DNA of 64,000 nucleotides from Letharia columbiana (GCF_014066305.1 NW_023501067.1:124001-188000); one strand, 5' to 3'; counted from the stretch's first letter, positions 34,691 to 47,875 are shown. Notes: generated from the letters alone by a model not told the origin. A program made the numbers and translations.

Positions 34691-37600
34691 AATAGATACT
34701 TCTAATATATAGTTATCGTATTATAATAGTAGTTAATATAAAAGAAAGTAGTAAAATAACGCTTTCTCTATAGATATAAATAGAATCTATTATTTAGTTA
34801 GTCGATGGGCTTAGATGAAAATTAATAGAATAAGAATTAGTTTCGCTTAACTTATCTAGCTACTACTATACTCTATAATTATACTTTCTATATATAGCGA
34901 ATAAATAACTAAATTATACTAGAAATATATTTATAATTAACTTATTAATAAATCTTTATATATAAGACTAGTAGATAATAACTAAGATAATTAAGATAGA
35001 GTAAAAGAGTATAAAAGAGTAAAAGATATAGAATAGCTATTTTTATCTCTTTAAAACTTATATACTAATTTCTAAATAGGTTTAGCGTCTTACTTACTTA
35101 GTTAATAACTTCGCTATTAAATAGTTTATAATATCCTCTACTTTCTTAACGATAGAGCTTTATCTTTATTTTTTATTAATAGTATTATATACGATAAATA
35201 GAAGAAATTTATTTTATTAATAATATTTATTATTAATTCGCATCTTAATATATAGACTCTAGTTTTTTAGAAACTAATTATAGAAGAAATAAACTTCGAT
35301 AGCGAGATTAATAATATAACGAACTTTAGATAGAGCGATATAGATAAAAATAATAATAATAATACTTTTAATAGCTATATTCATAACGGTTTAATCGAGA
35401 GTTAATTCTTAACTTTTATAAATAATAATAGTATATACTAGAGTAAGAGGAATTTACGTTCGAGTATATATATTATTATTATACTTCTACTACTATATTC
35501 GTAATAGTATAAAAATTATATATCTTTCATTAATAAGAATAGTAGCTCGTCTACTATAGTCGTTAACTTTAATAAAAATTATTATTAATATAGTCTTAAA
35601 GAGGTTCTAAACGTTATTTATTTAGAGAATTCAATATATCGTTAATATCGTTTTATTAATTAGTTTCTTATTAATATATAGATTTTACGTTAGTATAACC
35701 TTTACTTTCTTTAATAGTAATACTTTATTATCGAGATTGCTATAGTTATTTAAACTCGTCTATTTAAAGTCTTTATCTATATTAATAGCTTAAATATTTA
35801 TAACTAAATACTTAAGAGACTTTAAATACTAAATATTATAGTCGTTTATCTTATAATTAATAATATATAATTGTAGAGCGTTATAAAATAACTTCTACTT
35901 TACGATACTAAGTTATTTCTTTATTTAAGTTATAAGCGATTATTAACTCGATACGTTAATAGACTTATTATATAGTTAATTAAGAGTCTTATAAAATTAA
36001 ATAGCCTTAAACGAGTTATCTTACTATTATATTATCTATAAAAAAATAACGATTTAATTAAATACTATATATACTCGATAGTCGACTAAAACGTTCTTAG
36101 AATTATAAGAAAGAGTGCTATATAGAAAGATCGTAAGAATTAAAGAAAGTTATCTAAAATTACTATAAAAAAGAATATTTATCTCTTTATAAAGGATATT
36201 AAATTTATATCTAATTTAATATAATCGACGATCGATATAATAAAGAATTTATATATCTATTATTAATTTCTTATTAATAATTAATAGCTAGTAATTTTAA
36301 AAGACTTTCTAAAGTCGAGATAGAGACTTCTCTTTTAATTATTAAAAACTTCTCTTTACGAATAATAATAATAGATAATATAGAGTAGAATTATAGATTA
36401 AGTAAGCGGTTATCTTAATAAGAGCTTCTCTTAGAATTAAATAAATCTTTTCTTAATCGTATAAGTTATAGACTAGATATTTCGATATTATATTAATAAC
36501 TTTTAATTTTTCTATATTAGTTATATCGTTAATATAGAGAAGAAGTTAAATCGTATTATCTTATTAATAGTAATTTATAATTTAATTAAATATTTTTCTT
36601 TATTTAGTATTAAGAGTAACTAGATTATTAATCTCGCTAAGACTTACTAAAGATAGAGAATCGCTATTAATTATATTATAAATAAATTAGATATATAATA
36701 TAATCTTATCGATATCGATAATAAAATCTCTTATTAGTTAATTATAATCTAGATTCTCTAGTCTATCTTTTAAATTAGTCTCGATTAAAATTATATTACT
36801 ATTATAATATAGATTTCGAAGAACTAATAGCTTCTTATCTTAATAGTCTAGATTTTTATTATTTATATCGATAAGATACTTATTTAATAACGATAGTTTA
36901 TAGATAAATAAGTCTTTTAAAGAATTTAATAGATAATTATATTCCCCTTAACGATAGTCTTTATAGACTTATTTTTAATCTTATTCGATAATTAATAGAT
37001 TAGATAGATCGATCTTATAAAAGAGATAATAAAGTAAGTATTATCTTAGCTCGATATTACTCGAAGTAATTCTTATTTTAATTAAATCGGAGATATAGAT
37101 ATAAAATCTTCTAAATTCTAATAGATTAAAAGATCTTATTTCGCTAGATATAATTTCATATAATTTATATAAAACTTTAATTCTCTAAAGTTTTATTATA
37201 AAAGTAATAGCGTTTAATTTAAATCTTATTTAGAGTAGTAATTATTTCGTTTAAATAAAGCCTTCTATATTAAATATTATTTAATTAAATATTAAGATTA
37301 ATTATTAAGCGAGAGCTATTATAAAGACTATAGCTAAATAATAAATAGTATATCTCTTAAATAAATTAACTACGTTTTAATATTATTTTATTATATAATC
37401 TTATAATTTAGATAAGTATAAAGATATTAGATAAAAGATTATAAAAGAAATTTTTATCTATATCGACGAGTTTATTAAACTTCTTTTTCTCTTTAAAGAT
37501 ATATTTAGCGAGATAATAAATTATACTCTTCTTATTAATATATAAAGCGAAATCGATATTTAATAATTAAGCTATATTTATCGTAGTTTAATATTTATTA

Positions 37601-39270
37601 AGCTATAAGTTATTATAAGCTAATTTAAAGATTCGATAGATAAGATTACTATAATTATTAATAATAGAAATCTCTTACTCTAGCTATAGAAAGGCGAATT
37701 AATATCTAATCTCTTTAATAGTCTTATTATATTATTAATAATACTTTTATATATATTTATAATACTATACTCGATTAAGAAGCTTCGCTAACTTATAAAG
37801 AGTATTAGTATACTTTAAAAAAAAATTAAATAAATACTTTATTATAGAAGATAAGTAGTTATCTAGATTAATAGCGATAATCTTAATTCTCTAATACTTA
37901 AGATATTCGATAATATAATTAATATTTAATATATTATAGATTTATAGAAATTTATAAATATAATTACTTCTTTATAATTACTATTCGAATTAATATTAAT
38001 AATTTAAGAGATCGAATTTCTTATATAATATATATTTAAATAAAAAATAAAAGTATAAATCTAAATATTTAGCTATAATATAAGAATTTTATTAAATTAA
38101 ATAAAAGATTATACTATAACGCTAGACTTTAATAATATTAAAATATTTATTCTTATTAAGTATATATTTATAGAGATTATATTATTAAAAATTAGTAGTA
38201 TTAATAATAAAGAAAATATTTAAAGTCTTTTAATAATAGATAAATAACTCTAATTCGATCTTTACTCGCTATTAATAGAGATATATATCTTATAAACTCT
38301 AGATCTTTCGAATTAAGATATTTAAGATTTTTCTATTATTATTAATAACGAGATTTTATAATTTATCGAGATCTATATTACGATTAACTAGGCGTTTTTA
38401 AATTTATTTATTAATTTCTCTAGATTACGCTCTTATTATAATATTAAAAATTTATTAATAAAAGCGAGAGTATTATATAAATCTATTATTTTTATATCTT
38501 ATTAAGTATTTAATATAGTTTTTAAAATTAACGTCTTTTATATAAATATTATAAAAAGAGACTATATTATTTAAGAATAGCGTCGAAAACGCTATATAAG
38601 CGATATTTAACGAATAATTATATTTATTAATTATATTATATTTTAAAAAGTATAAAGAGATATTCGTTTTAATTAAAGATAAAGATATATAATTAAACTA
38701 TTCTTAAAGTATATAAAGCTTTAATAGATTTATTATAAGATTCGATACGTATAACTCTTTACTAAAGACTTTTAAGTTATTAATATAATTTAAAATTAAG
38801 TAATCGAAATTATCTATAAATCTAAAAAGTTTCTTTTCATACGATTTCCGTCGAGTTCGTATTATAAGTACGATTTAGTTTATTTAGTAAACTTTATCTA
38901 TATCTAATTCTTTTCGTCGATTTAATAACTATTCTAACTCTTTTCGTTAGTTCTATTAGTTTAGTAACTTTAAAAATTTTTAATAACTTTAAAAATTTTA
39001 TATAATATACTCTAATATACTCTAAGTACTATTCTATATATATATAATATTAATATATATTATTATTAATATATATATTATTATACGCTATATTAGAGTA
39101 TTACTTATATAATTAATTTTATTAAATTATCTAATTTCGTAGCTAAATTTAAGTTAGCGTTAATATTTATCGTTATAAAATCTTATTATTATAACGTTAA
39201 TTATTAGAACTTTTCTTTTTTATACGTATTACTATTAAACTAATAGAACTAGTAAAAAAGATTAAAATAA

Positions 39271-39369
39271 TTATTAAATCGGCGGAATTTAGACGGATTC
39301 TAATCAGATTTACTAAACCGATAGAATTTAGACGAATTCTAATTAGATTTACTAATTCGACGGATTTTA
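39271..39369 (+). repeat. Tandem repeat, 39-bp unit, about 2.5 copies
   Basis: Units at 39271-39309 and 39310-39348 align base for base apart from a few transitions (core GAATTTAGACG, then TTCTAAT). A partial third copy follows from 39349. Confidence 0.65.
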
Positions 39370-39458
39370 TAATTTCCGCGATAAACGCGCGATCAGCAAT
39401 TTCAAATTTTATAGAAACTTTTTAGATTTGCAGATGATTAGTAAATTTATTATTTCAA

Positions 39459-39648
39459 AAACTCTTTAAAAACTCTTCGAGAGCTCTTTAAGAGCTTTTA
39501 TTAAAGAGGCCTTCTTATAGATTTAAAATTAGAAGATAAATAGAGAAGAATAAAAGAGTTTTAAGAGGAAAAAAAAGAATAAAGTTATAATATTTAAAAG
39601 ACTCTTTAAAAGCTTTTCGAGGGCTCTTTAAAGATTTTTATTAAAGGA
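39459..39648 (+). repeat. Imperfect direct repeat, ~50-bp unit at 140-bp spacing
   Basis: Copies at ~39459-39509 and ~39599-39648 share ACTCTTTAAAA, TTCGAG, GCTCTTTAA and TTTTATTAAAG in the same order. Each also contains an internal TTTAAA-type palindrome. Confidence 0.55.
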
Positions 39649-41791
39649 ACTATTTTTATAAACTCGAGAGAGCGAGAGAAAGAAAGATAATTAAGGAATA
39701 TTATAGCTATATATCTACGTTTAGAACTTTCTTTTTAGAGTTTAAATTCTTTTAAATCTTTATACCCTTATATTCCTTTATATACTTACTATCTTTCTTC
39801 TTATTATTATCTAGAATATTTAATATATTATTAATAATATAGTTATTTATTAATAATTAGAATAAATAACTTTAATCGATATAAAATCTTTAATAGTTAA
39901 GATAATATTCAATTAAGTAGACTAGTTAAATCTCGATATATTAATAATATATATAGAATCTTAACTAATATTTATAATTAGATTCGCTTTCACTTTTATC
40001 TAAAGAGAAAAATTTTATATTTAATATCTAAAGTTCTTAAGATAGAGATAAAAGCCTTTAAATTATTTTCGAAATATTCTATATTTAACTAATTATATAA
40101 CCTTTATATTTATATTAATATTTCTTAAAATAGAATATATTTATCTAAATATATACTCTAGCGATTAATATCTTTTTCGCTATTATTAATTATAATAGAT
40201 AAAAAGATAAAGACTTTAAATTTATTATATTCTTAGCTAAATAGAGAATAAGATTATTTAAATAATTCTTTTAATATCTATCGTAAATAGTCTATAACTC
40301 GATAATTTAAAGTTTTATATTAAATTCGATTCTCTAGTAAATATTATATATCTTTCGCTTTAATTTATCGAGCTTAATATAGAAATTAGCGATTAGATTC
40401 TAGTTCTTTATAAAGTAAGTTAAGACTAATATTTCCTTATTTCGAATATAAGATTAAAGTATTTCTAGCGAAATATTATCTTTAATTAAAGTAAATAATA
40501 TAGATTATTAATTTTAGATCTATCTAATTATATAGTAGCTATAATATTATCTCTACTCTCTCTTATTACGAAAGAAATATATATATAGAATATTATACTT
40601 TTTAAACTTATATTATTAAATCTAGACTCTATAGATATCGTAGATAAGATCTAGATATAGTACTACGATATTTAATAGCTTATAAATATTATATATTTTA
40701 TAGTGAATAGATGTAAGCGTAGGATTTAATATAGGCGTAAGAGAATTTAGAGAAGTTATCTTACGACGTATTACTCTTATTATCTTACGCGTATAACGTT
40801 ATTTTTAATCTCTTTACTTATATAGTAAACGTTTCTAAGTATTTACTATCTTTCTTATATATCTTTTTTATTCTATCTCTTTTATATACTTTTAAGTTAA
40901 CTACTACTATCTCGAAGTTATAAACTTCTTAATTCTTTTTTATTTAGAACTATTCTTCGTAAGTATAATAAGAGAATTAAGAAGTTGAATAGTAATAGTA
41001 TTAAAGTTAATTTTATTAAGTAATCTTCGCTTTAAGATTAAAGAAAGATATAGAAAATTAAGAGTAGTAAATAAGAATATAAAAGAATAAGAAGAGCGAT
41101 TTTAAAGCTATTAATTAGATATTCGCGATTATATCTAATTAGTTATTTAGTTAGTAAATATAATAAAAATAATTTAGTCGAGAAAGATTATATTAAAGAT
41201 ATTCTCGTAATTAGAAAAAATTTAATAGAAAAAATTCATATAGCTTTAATTAAAAATCGTCGAACTTTACTCGAATAAGAGTATTAAATAGTTATTTTCC
41301 TTACTTTTAATATATATATTTTAATACTTAGTTAAATATTATTTTTATAGATTTATATAAAAGACGCTTAAGTAGATTTATAATTTTAGTAATCTACTTT
41401 TCTATTATATAGTATATAGCGTTTAAGAAATTAAAGAAAGATGTAAATAGTATTTTAATAATCGGGGTTTAGCCTTATAGTGCTTCCTATTTGGGACGTA
41501 CCCGTATTTAGATCAAAAATGAAGAAATAAGATATGTTTTAGACTGAAAATCGTGAAATCCGAGGATATGATTAGTCACTAGCCTCTTAGCGTAGCACCC
41601 ATTCTTATTTTGAAGTCTCGAGCATTAAGAAAGCAAGCTTTCCAATTATACCTCAGAAGACTCTGGTGAGCATTGCTATATAGATCCATGGCTATGCGCC
41701 TAGGTGACAATACGATCAGAACGGCCCGTATCTTGGCTACTTGTATAGAGAAGGTCTCCACAGCTAGAAGTGCCCTGACCCGGTGACAAAC

Positions 41792-43046
41792 ATGCCCACT
41801 CCAACAGCACCTCCGATTCACAAGACGCTTAGTGCCTGCGACGAGTGCCGTAGGCTATTCTCTGTCATTTGAAGGACCTGTGGCTTACGATATTTGTTAT
41901 GCAGGTACGCGAAAGCTAAAGTGTTCGGGGGAAGCTGCAGGATGCTCGCGCTGCAAATCGGAAAGCACCACCTGCCACTACTCGCAGAAGAAGACTATGG
42001 GAAGACCGCGGAAACGGCGGCATGAAGAGGCAGGAGGTACAGACAGGGAAGAGAACATGGGAGCTTCGGAGGGTTTAGATGTTGGTGCAGCAGATGTGGG
42101 ACCCCGAGACTCGCATCTTGCAACCTTCTCTGGAAACGATCCGGGATTGGGGACAGACGGCTTCCACTTCTCTGGAAACAGCCTTGAAGAGGAAGATACG
42201 TTCCCCTTTGGACCCGGGAACGGATCAATTTTTCCAGATACAGACTGCTTCAGCTTTGACCTTCCTGAAGGCCCGGCGTCCAATCTTGAGCAAGGCCTTC
42301 CTGATTGGGACCCTTCGCAGGATCTAGGCCAACCTTTCTCTACGCTTGCCGATACTCCCCTACGGTTGCAAACTCCACCTAATGTCCCAGGCAAGGTAGA
42401 CAGCAACAGTTGTAGCACTGGGAGTGCCGTAATAGGCTGTTCTTGCTTGTCCAGCCTCTACTCGATGCTAGCAAAGTTCCACTCGCTACCAGAAACATCA
42501 TTCCCATATTCGATGGGAGCATTGAGAAGCGCAGCAAGCCTCGGCCGCAGCATTGTTGCATGTCATAATTGTTTGCAGGCATACAACACCGCATTGCAGA
42601 ATACCATGCTGCTTGGGGCCCTCTTACAGTTGCTGATCATCGAGTACGCCAAGCTTCTCAAGCACATTGAGGAGAGGTCTAAGCAAGCCGAGAAGATAGC
42701 GTTTCGTTTCGGCGATCCATCTTCGCCATTTGATAGCCGGCACACGGGCCGCCCCGACTGCCCCATGGCCATTAACATTGATCTCAGTGGCGATGAGTGG
42801 CGTACACTGGCCAGAAAGGCTGTAGCACAGGAGGTCAACAACTCTCAAGGTTCCCATGGCTTGTTTGGTTTGGTCCAGGAAATGAGAGACAGACAAGTCT
42901 CATGGCATGAGCGATTTTCGAAAGGCCAACATACAGCGTTTCATTGCGCTGACCACCAGCAAAGCGCCGAGACCTCCGATAATCTATGCGTGCAGATTAT
43001 GTCCATTGACAACCTCAAGAGATCTCTCGAGACTCTTGGACTTTGA
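41792..43046 (+). CDS. Zn(II)2Cys6 transcription factor, AflR-like
   Basis: Nuclear DNA-binding regulator, 399 residues. Exons 41792-41849 and 41905-43046 join in phase with the intron splitting an Arg codon inside the zinc cluster, a place where introns are common in this family. The joined cluster reads CDECRTRKLKCSGEAAGCSR and then CKSESTTCHYS, i.e. six cysteines in C-x2-C-x6-C spacing followed by C-x2-C-type spacing. A basic stretch GRPRKRR comes next. The middle is acidic and Pro/Gly-rich. The C-terminal region (CSCLSSLYSMLAKF, then QNTMLLGALLQLL) matches the AflR-type regulatory region rather than the common fungal-trans domain. AflR-like factors usually control nearby secondary-metabolite genes; no backbone gene is visible here. 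Confidence 0.85.
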
Positions 43047-43848
43047 GTGCTTGTTCATTAACAAATTGCCTGCACGCTATACGTCTTCAGACAAGCCGCA
43101 ATTCAAGTTGTTGAGCAGACTGCAACTTGGATTTTCAGCTAAGTGAAACGAGCATTCTCAAAGCTACGCGACAGGCCCATCCGCCTCTTCGAGATCGAAG
43201 CAGCATTGCTTCAGGATCGGACTTAGGCGCTTTCTATGGAGTGAACGACCCGGTCTGTCTCTTGCACGAGCCTGAGAGTAGCGAACGACTGAGCCGCTCA
43301 TTCTTACGGATTAGGTAGATTTCCTTCAATGATTCTTCACATCGCACCTGCTAAGTTTCTTCACCAATGACAGAAATCTCCTCGTCTTCTACGCACAGCT
43401 GAGCCGAATTCCATCTACAATCACCATGCCAAAAAAGAAAGCAACAATTGCCTGCATTTTTGGGGTGTGCCATCGTCAGCAACGAAGCAATGAATCCTGT
43501 CAGTCTCACTTAAGGACTAGTTTTTAGTAACGAATCTTTGAACACGACAGCAACAGGCTCGGCGATCGCAGGTCAGGGGAATGGTACGCCAACGGGCAGT
43601 ATAGGCCGTATTGGCAAACAGTAATGTTGAAGGTCCAAATGATTCAAATACACTGTTTCGACACACCAATCCGGGTTGCCTGAACCACCTTTAGTTGGAA
43701 GCTCGCTTCCAATTACTCTGGCCTCATGCTGCAACTCAGTCTACATTCCTCCTGTAGATCAGCTAGCTTTTCCCAACACCCACAACGCCTACATCAAGTT
43801 CCCTCAACCCCACCCAATCGCCATGCAAACGCCGTAATCCAAATCGGC
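43047..43848. other. Intergenic region, nothing recognised
   Basis: Space between the convergent Zn2Cys6 and isomerase genes. There are only short frames without support; the plus-strand frames from 43726 onward are antisense to the isomerase gene. Confidence 0.45.
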
Positions 43849-44781
43849 TCACAACTTCGCAAACCTCGGCTTCTTCTTCGTAATCCCCGACATCACAGCC
43901 TCTCTCGTATCCTCGGACTGCAACATGGCCGAGTTCCAAACACTCGTATACCTCAACCCATCCTCCACACTTCTATTCCAACTCCAATTCAAGACTTCTT
44001 TCGTCCCCTGCACCGCCACCGGACTCTTGCCGGCCACGACTTCCGCCCACCTCAACGCCTCCTTCACAACCTCTTCCTTCCCGCCATTCTTCCCCACCCA
44101 ACTCACAAACCCCACCTTCTCCGCCTCCTCAGCCCCAAAGTCCCTCGCGCTAAGACAAACATCCTTAACCCAACTCCCACTCCGCACGACCTTCGGCAAC
44201 CGACTCAACGTCCCTATATCCGCCGCCAGGCCAATATCCACCTCTTTGACCGCAAACCGAGTCTCCCGCGCGCAAATCCTCACATCGCAGCAGACGCTGA
44301 TATCGACGCCCAACCCCAAACACCAGCCATGTATCGCCGCTACGACCGGTTTCTCGCAACGCTCGATGCTGGATATACAAGCCTGGAACGCGTCGACGTG
44401 CCTGCGCAGCCTCGTTGCCGTTCTCGCGCCGTCGGGAGCCGGACGCGATTGGTCAGGGTTGGGGCCGAGGATCGAATTCTGGGAAGCTTCTTGGACGTCG
44501 AGGCCGGTGGTGAAGGCTTTGGGGCCGGCGCCGGAGAGGATGATGGCGCGGGTGGAGGGGGAGGTGGAGAGGTGGGTGAAGAGGGGTGGGAGTTCGTGCC
44601 ACATTCTGTCGAGTGTTAGGACCGTCGAAAGGCAGATATCGAGGAAGGATGAAATCCGGACGTACTCTTCTTTGAAGGCGTTCATCTTGTCCGGGCGGTT
44701 GATCTCAACGTGGGCGACGAACGGGAGGGGGTAAGTGACGTTGAAGTATTTGCATGCTGGGGGAGCTGAGTGGTCTGCCAT
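43849..44781 (-). CDS. Peroxisomal delta(3,5)-delta(2,4)-dienoyl-CoA isomerase-like (enoyl-CoA hydratase/isomerase family)
   Basis: 290 residues; exons 44781-44666 and 44605-43849. The 60-bp intron is a multiple of three and has no stop, so an unspliced reading would add 20 unlike-family residues. Crotonase-fold hallmarks are INRPDKMNAF near the N-terminus, the oxyanion-hole segment SGAGPKAFTTGLDV, and HGWCLGLGVDISVCCD. The acidic pair in VKEVDIGLAADIGTLSRLPK has the arrangement typical of dienoyl-CoA isomerases rather than plain hydratases. The last three residues are AKL, a good PTS1 peroxisome signal. It would move double bonds during beta-oxidation of odd-position unsaturated fatty acyl-CoAs. 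The neighbouring AflR-like regulator may or may not control it. Confidence 0.87.
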   Translation of the reverse strand: MADHSAPPACKYFNVTYPLPFVAHVEINRPDKMNAFKEEYVRISSFLDICLSTVLTLDRMWHELPPLFTHLSTSPSTRAIILSGAGPKAFTTGLDVQEASQNSILGPNPDQSRPAPDGARTATRLRRHVDAFQACISSIERCEKPVVAAIHGWCLGLGVDISVCCDVRICARETRFAVKEVDIGLAADIGTLSRLPKVVRSGSWVKDVCLSARDFGAEEAEKVGFVSWVGKNGGKEEVVKEALRWAEVVAGKSPVAVQGTKEVLNWSWNRSVEDGLRYTSVWNSAMLQSEDTREAVMSGITKKKPRFAKL

Positions 44782-45872
44782 CGTGGGGCGAGGGATTGTT
44801 TGAGGCTGGATATGGTCTCAATATGGCTGCAACTTTACTCGATCTGATATGCGTTCGCCAACATGGTGGAGACTAAAGGTAGAGAGAAGGCTGTGCTGTG
44901 GAAAGATGCTCTGTTTTGATTGTTCGAAGAATTGTTGTGAGCCTCGGCATCTTCTCCAGGTCTTGGCATACACTAGTGATAACGCTAATATAAGATAAGA
45001 TATGATATGATGGTTCCCCTGCGAAAGCGAGAGAGACAACGATCATTGGTGTTTCCATGTCACCTTCTTAATATTGGTACTAAACCATCGCTACTCAGCA
45101 AGTCAGATCTCTATGGTAGGATGAGTGCCGTTGATGTGATGTCCGCCTTAAACGTGATGTCCGCCTCTAAGTGATTCCATCAGTGTTAACAGATACTAAT
45201 TAGCTCTTGACCGCCTTGCTACAGCTTAAACTTATCACTGTCTCTTCACGTTCTCGCAATAGTGTTGCCCCTTTGTAGGCACACCTATAGGTAGACAGCG
45301 CCCGTGTGGGGATTCCCCGTTGAAACACCGGCCCAGGGTTCCGCATGCTTGGGTTCCAAGCGCCTTTTGCAGGTCACCTCTTCGGCCTAGAGTATGTGCC
45401 CGCCGGAAGCCACTGCACGGCTATCAACTTGGATGCATTGCGCAAAGTTGGGCCAACATTCTCGCCAATGATTGGAAATCAAGGCTGAGTGCTGCGTTCC
45501 TCCGTGGCTGTACGGCCAGCACGCCACCTATTCCTGACGAGGCTGTTACGCATTCTTTTTTTCGCATCTAGTAACTTGTATCTTACACTTTCCGCCCAAG
45601 GCATCTCTCATATCATTACAAGATGCAACAAGAAGCCCACCGCCAATTGTCCAAATATGGTTCTTAGCCACGTCTTAGCTGTGACTCCTGCGCGTGTCGG
45701 CTATATTACTAAATTTGTATAGGGTTACCTTAGAGGTATACCCTAGGAGAGTTTTGAGATAGATAATAACTTAACCTACACATCACACGCTGAAACTCTA
45801 ACACCAACACCGAAGCGGGTATTCCGCACTTGAAACATCTATAAGGAGCTCACAACCCTCCTTCATTACACA
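44782..45872. other. Intergenic region (1.1 kb), nothing recognised
   Basis: Divergent promoter space between the isomerase and the helical-domain/zinc-finger gene. No supported gene or repeat, apart from the doublet AACGTGATGTCCGCC-like direct repeat near 45137-45166. Confidence 0.4.
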
Positions 45873-47875
45873 ATGGAGGTAGTTGCAGGTGTCGCTGGAG
45901 TCGCTGGCGTTGTGGGAATACTAGGTCTCGTTGGACAAGCCGTGCATGGCATATTGAAGCTCAAGGAATTCGTTCACGGGGTTTCGACTGCCTCAGAAAC
46001 GGTGAAAAGCTTTCTCAGAGCTATCGACTCTCTTGAAAGTGCTCTGACAGCGATATCCGATCTCCTCAGGCGAACCCCAGAAGAATGGCTTGTTGGTGCA
46101 GAAGCCCGGAACACCAGTAGACTTGCATCGCAAATCGAAAATTGCCGAGCTGATATAGATGAATGGGTAAAAGATGTGCCCATGCATCATGCCAATTCTT
46201 CGAAAATCATAAAATCCTTTTTCGGGAAGCTCCGTGTCGCCAGCGAGGAAAGTGCTTACAGCGTGTTTCATCAAAAAGTAGCGCGACATCTTCAGGGGAT
46301 GCAGCTAAGTCTTGATCTACTAGGATGGTATGCATGTCTTTTCAATTGCATACGATGGAGGGCTGAAATCAATCTAGTTCCTACAATATACATATTCTCC
46401 AACAGGGCAGCGTCATCGCTAAAGAGGTCAAAAATGTTGCTGAGGCTCAGACATCGTTCAACCACGGATCTACCCACAGACTTCTCGAATTCGACAACAG
46501 CTTCGTTACACATCTAGATCCAGTTTCAAGTCAATTGGATCGTTTAGAAAACTCATCGCAGATGAGTAGCGCTAGTATGTCGAGCCTTGCTTCCAATGTG
46601 TCTCGAATTCTCGAGTTGGTATCTTCTAACCCAGCGCTCACTGCCTCTAAGAGATTGGATAGTGAAGATAAAGATTCGGAGCCGGATGTGGCACATGCTA
46701 GCTCGACACGTCCTGCCTTCGGAAGGACGAAACTCGAGTCCCAGGAGCTCCTGCAACGGCCTTCCCAGACACAAGTGGAGTGGAGTTGCGACATTCTGCC
46801 TGGTGTTGAAGCCGCATTTTCTGCAAGCGGTTTTATTTGCCTCTATTGTGGGGACGAATTTGATCAAGACTCGCCAGAATGGTCCCTGCGAGGTAGGCAT
46901 CTAGTAGACGAACACAGATATGGAGAATGCAACTTGCTCCTGTCGTATCATTCCGTGGAGAAATTCGCTCAACATATTCAAGAATTTCATCAATGCTCTC
47001 TTAGTCACAATTATCATCTTTCTGATAGACTCCTAGACAAACACCGTCGATCTGATCAAAAAAGGGGCTTCCATCGGGGCCTAGAAAGCAAAGACCAAAA
47101 TCTCACCGATGACTTCCATAGCATTCGGGACCGACGTTGGGAGGCTCTCTTCTATAATAACAGAGCTGTGAAAGCAATGCATGACCATATCGGTGGCGCA
47201 AAATCCGTATCGCCTCCCGAGGAACGACCGTGGGAGATGGAGCTAAATACCGCTATCTCAGAAGAAGGCTGCATCGTAGATGGACTCATGGTTGCATCGG
47301 TCTTCCGCCCCAGGTCAATCTCTAATGATTATGGCGGCGAAATAAGACAGCCAAGCTATTCGCTAGGAGACGGCATCAAGGTTTCTCGATATGAATTTGA
47401 GGGTCGCTACGACTCAATTTTTCACGCTACAAGACTTCGACGCACAAATGATTTGAGTGGAAAGCCTGGACCAGATGGCGCGGACTCACTAGGAAAGTCA
47501 TCGGCTACCTCCGTCTTGCCCAAAGGACCTTCATATACTGCCGAGGTAACGAACGGAAGGAATCAGATCAACTCCTGGCTTCGAGAGATCTTGCAACATT
47601 CTTCCACCGCCAGAATCATCTTGTTTCACACGATGAAGCACGGCGTCAACTTCTCAAGCATGTACACATGGCTGGAAAAGGCACTAGAGTTTTGGGAATC
47701 AGACGAGGCTGCGACGAAAGTAGACGAACCAGACAGTCTGTCGGATGGGGCAGTTGATAGCCGCGGCAGCCCCGAGAATCGGGACGTTACAAATCATGAA
47801 ACCCCTAAACAGCTCGGAAACCCACAAGGATGGAAGCCCTACCGTGCTTCCTCGGCTCCTTTTCGCGAATATTGA
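45873..47875 (+). CDS. Fungal protein with NLR-type helical N-terminal domain and C2H2-like zinc finger
   Basis: 639 residues; exons 45873-46327 and 46411-47875, intron 83 bp ending GGGCAG, in phase. Residues 1-~190 are amphipathic helices starting with a glycine-rich hydrophobic helix (VAGVAGVVGILGLVGQAVHG). The pattern is that of N-terminal domains of fungal STAND and related signalling proteins. Around residues 290-345 is a zinc-finger-like block: FICLYCGDEF, then GRHLVDEHRYGECN, then FAQHIQEFHQCS. This combination is common in fungal proteins of unknown role. There is no NACHT or other NTPase motif. The C-terminal ~280 residues are polar with no recognised domain. It could be a partner or adaptor of STAND-type systems (inference from domain type only). 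Confidence 0.75.

Larger units (their letters stand above)
33967..41460. mobile_element. 7.5-kb extremely AT-rich RIP-degraded repeat block
   Basis: Almost pure A/T with scattered G and C. Many consecutive lines contain no CA or TG dinucleotide, whereas CG survives, as expected when C in CpA is converted to T on both strands. No reading frame of useful length exists. Several internal repeats remain recognisable (listed separately). The block presumably contains one or more dead transposable elements, but no protein motif, long terminal repeat or inverted end could be recovered by eye. Ordinary composition resumes after ~41.5 kb. Confidence 0.85.

Noticed and set aside
33967..41460. LTR retrotransposon identity for the AT-rich block
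   Set aside because: No matching long terminal repeats, primer-binding site or readable reverse-transcriptase motif could be found by eye; class left open.
43726..44734. Two plus-strand frames of 270-300 codons
   Set aside because: They are antisense to the dienoyl-CoA isomerase-like gene, which has full family motifs on the minus strand; Pro/His/Arg-rich composition is typical of a shadow frame.
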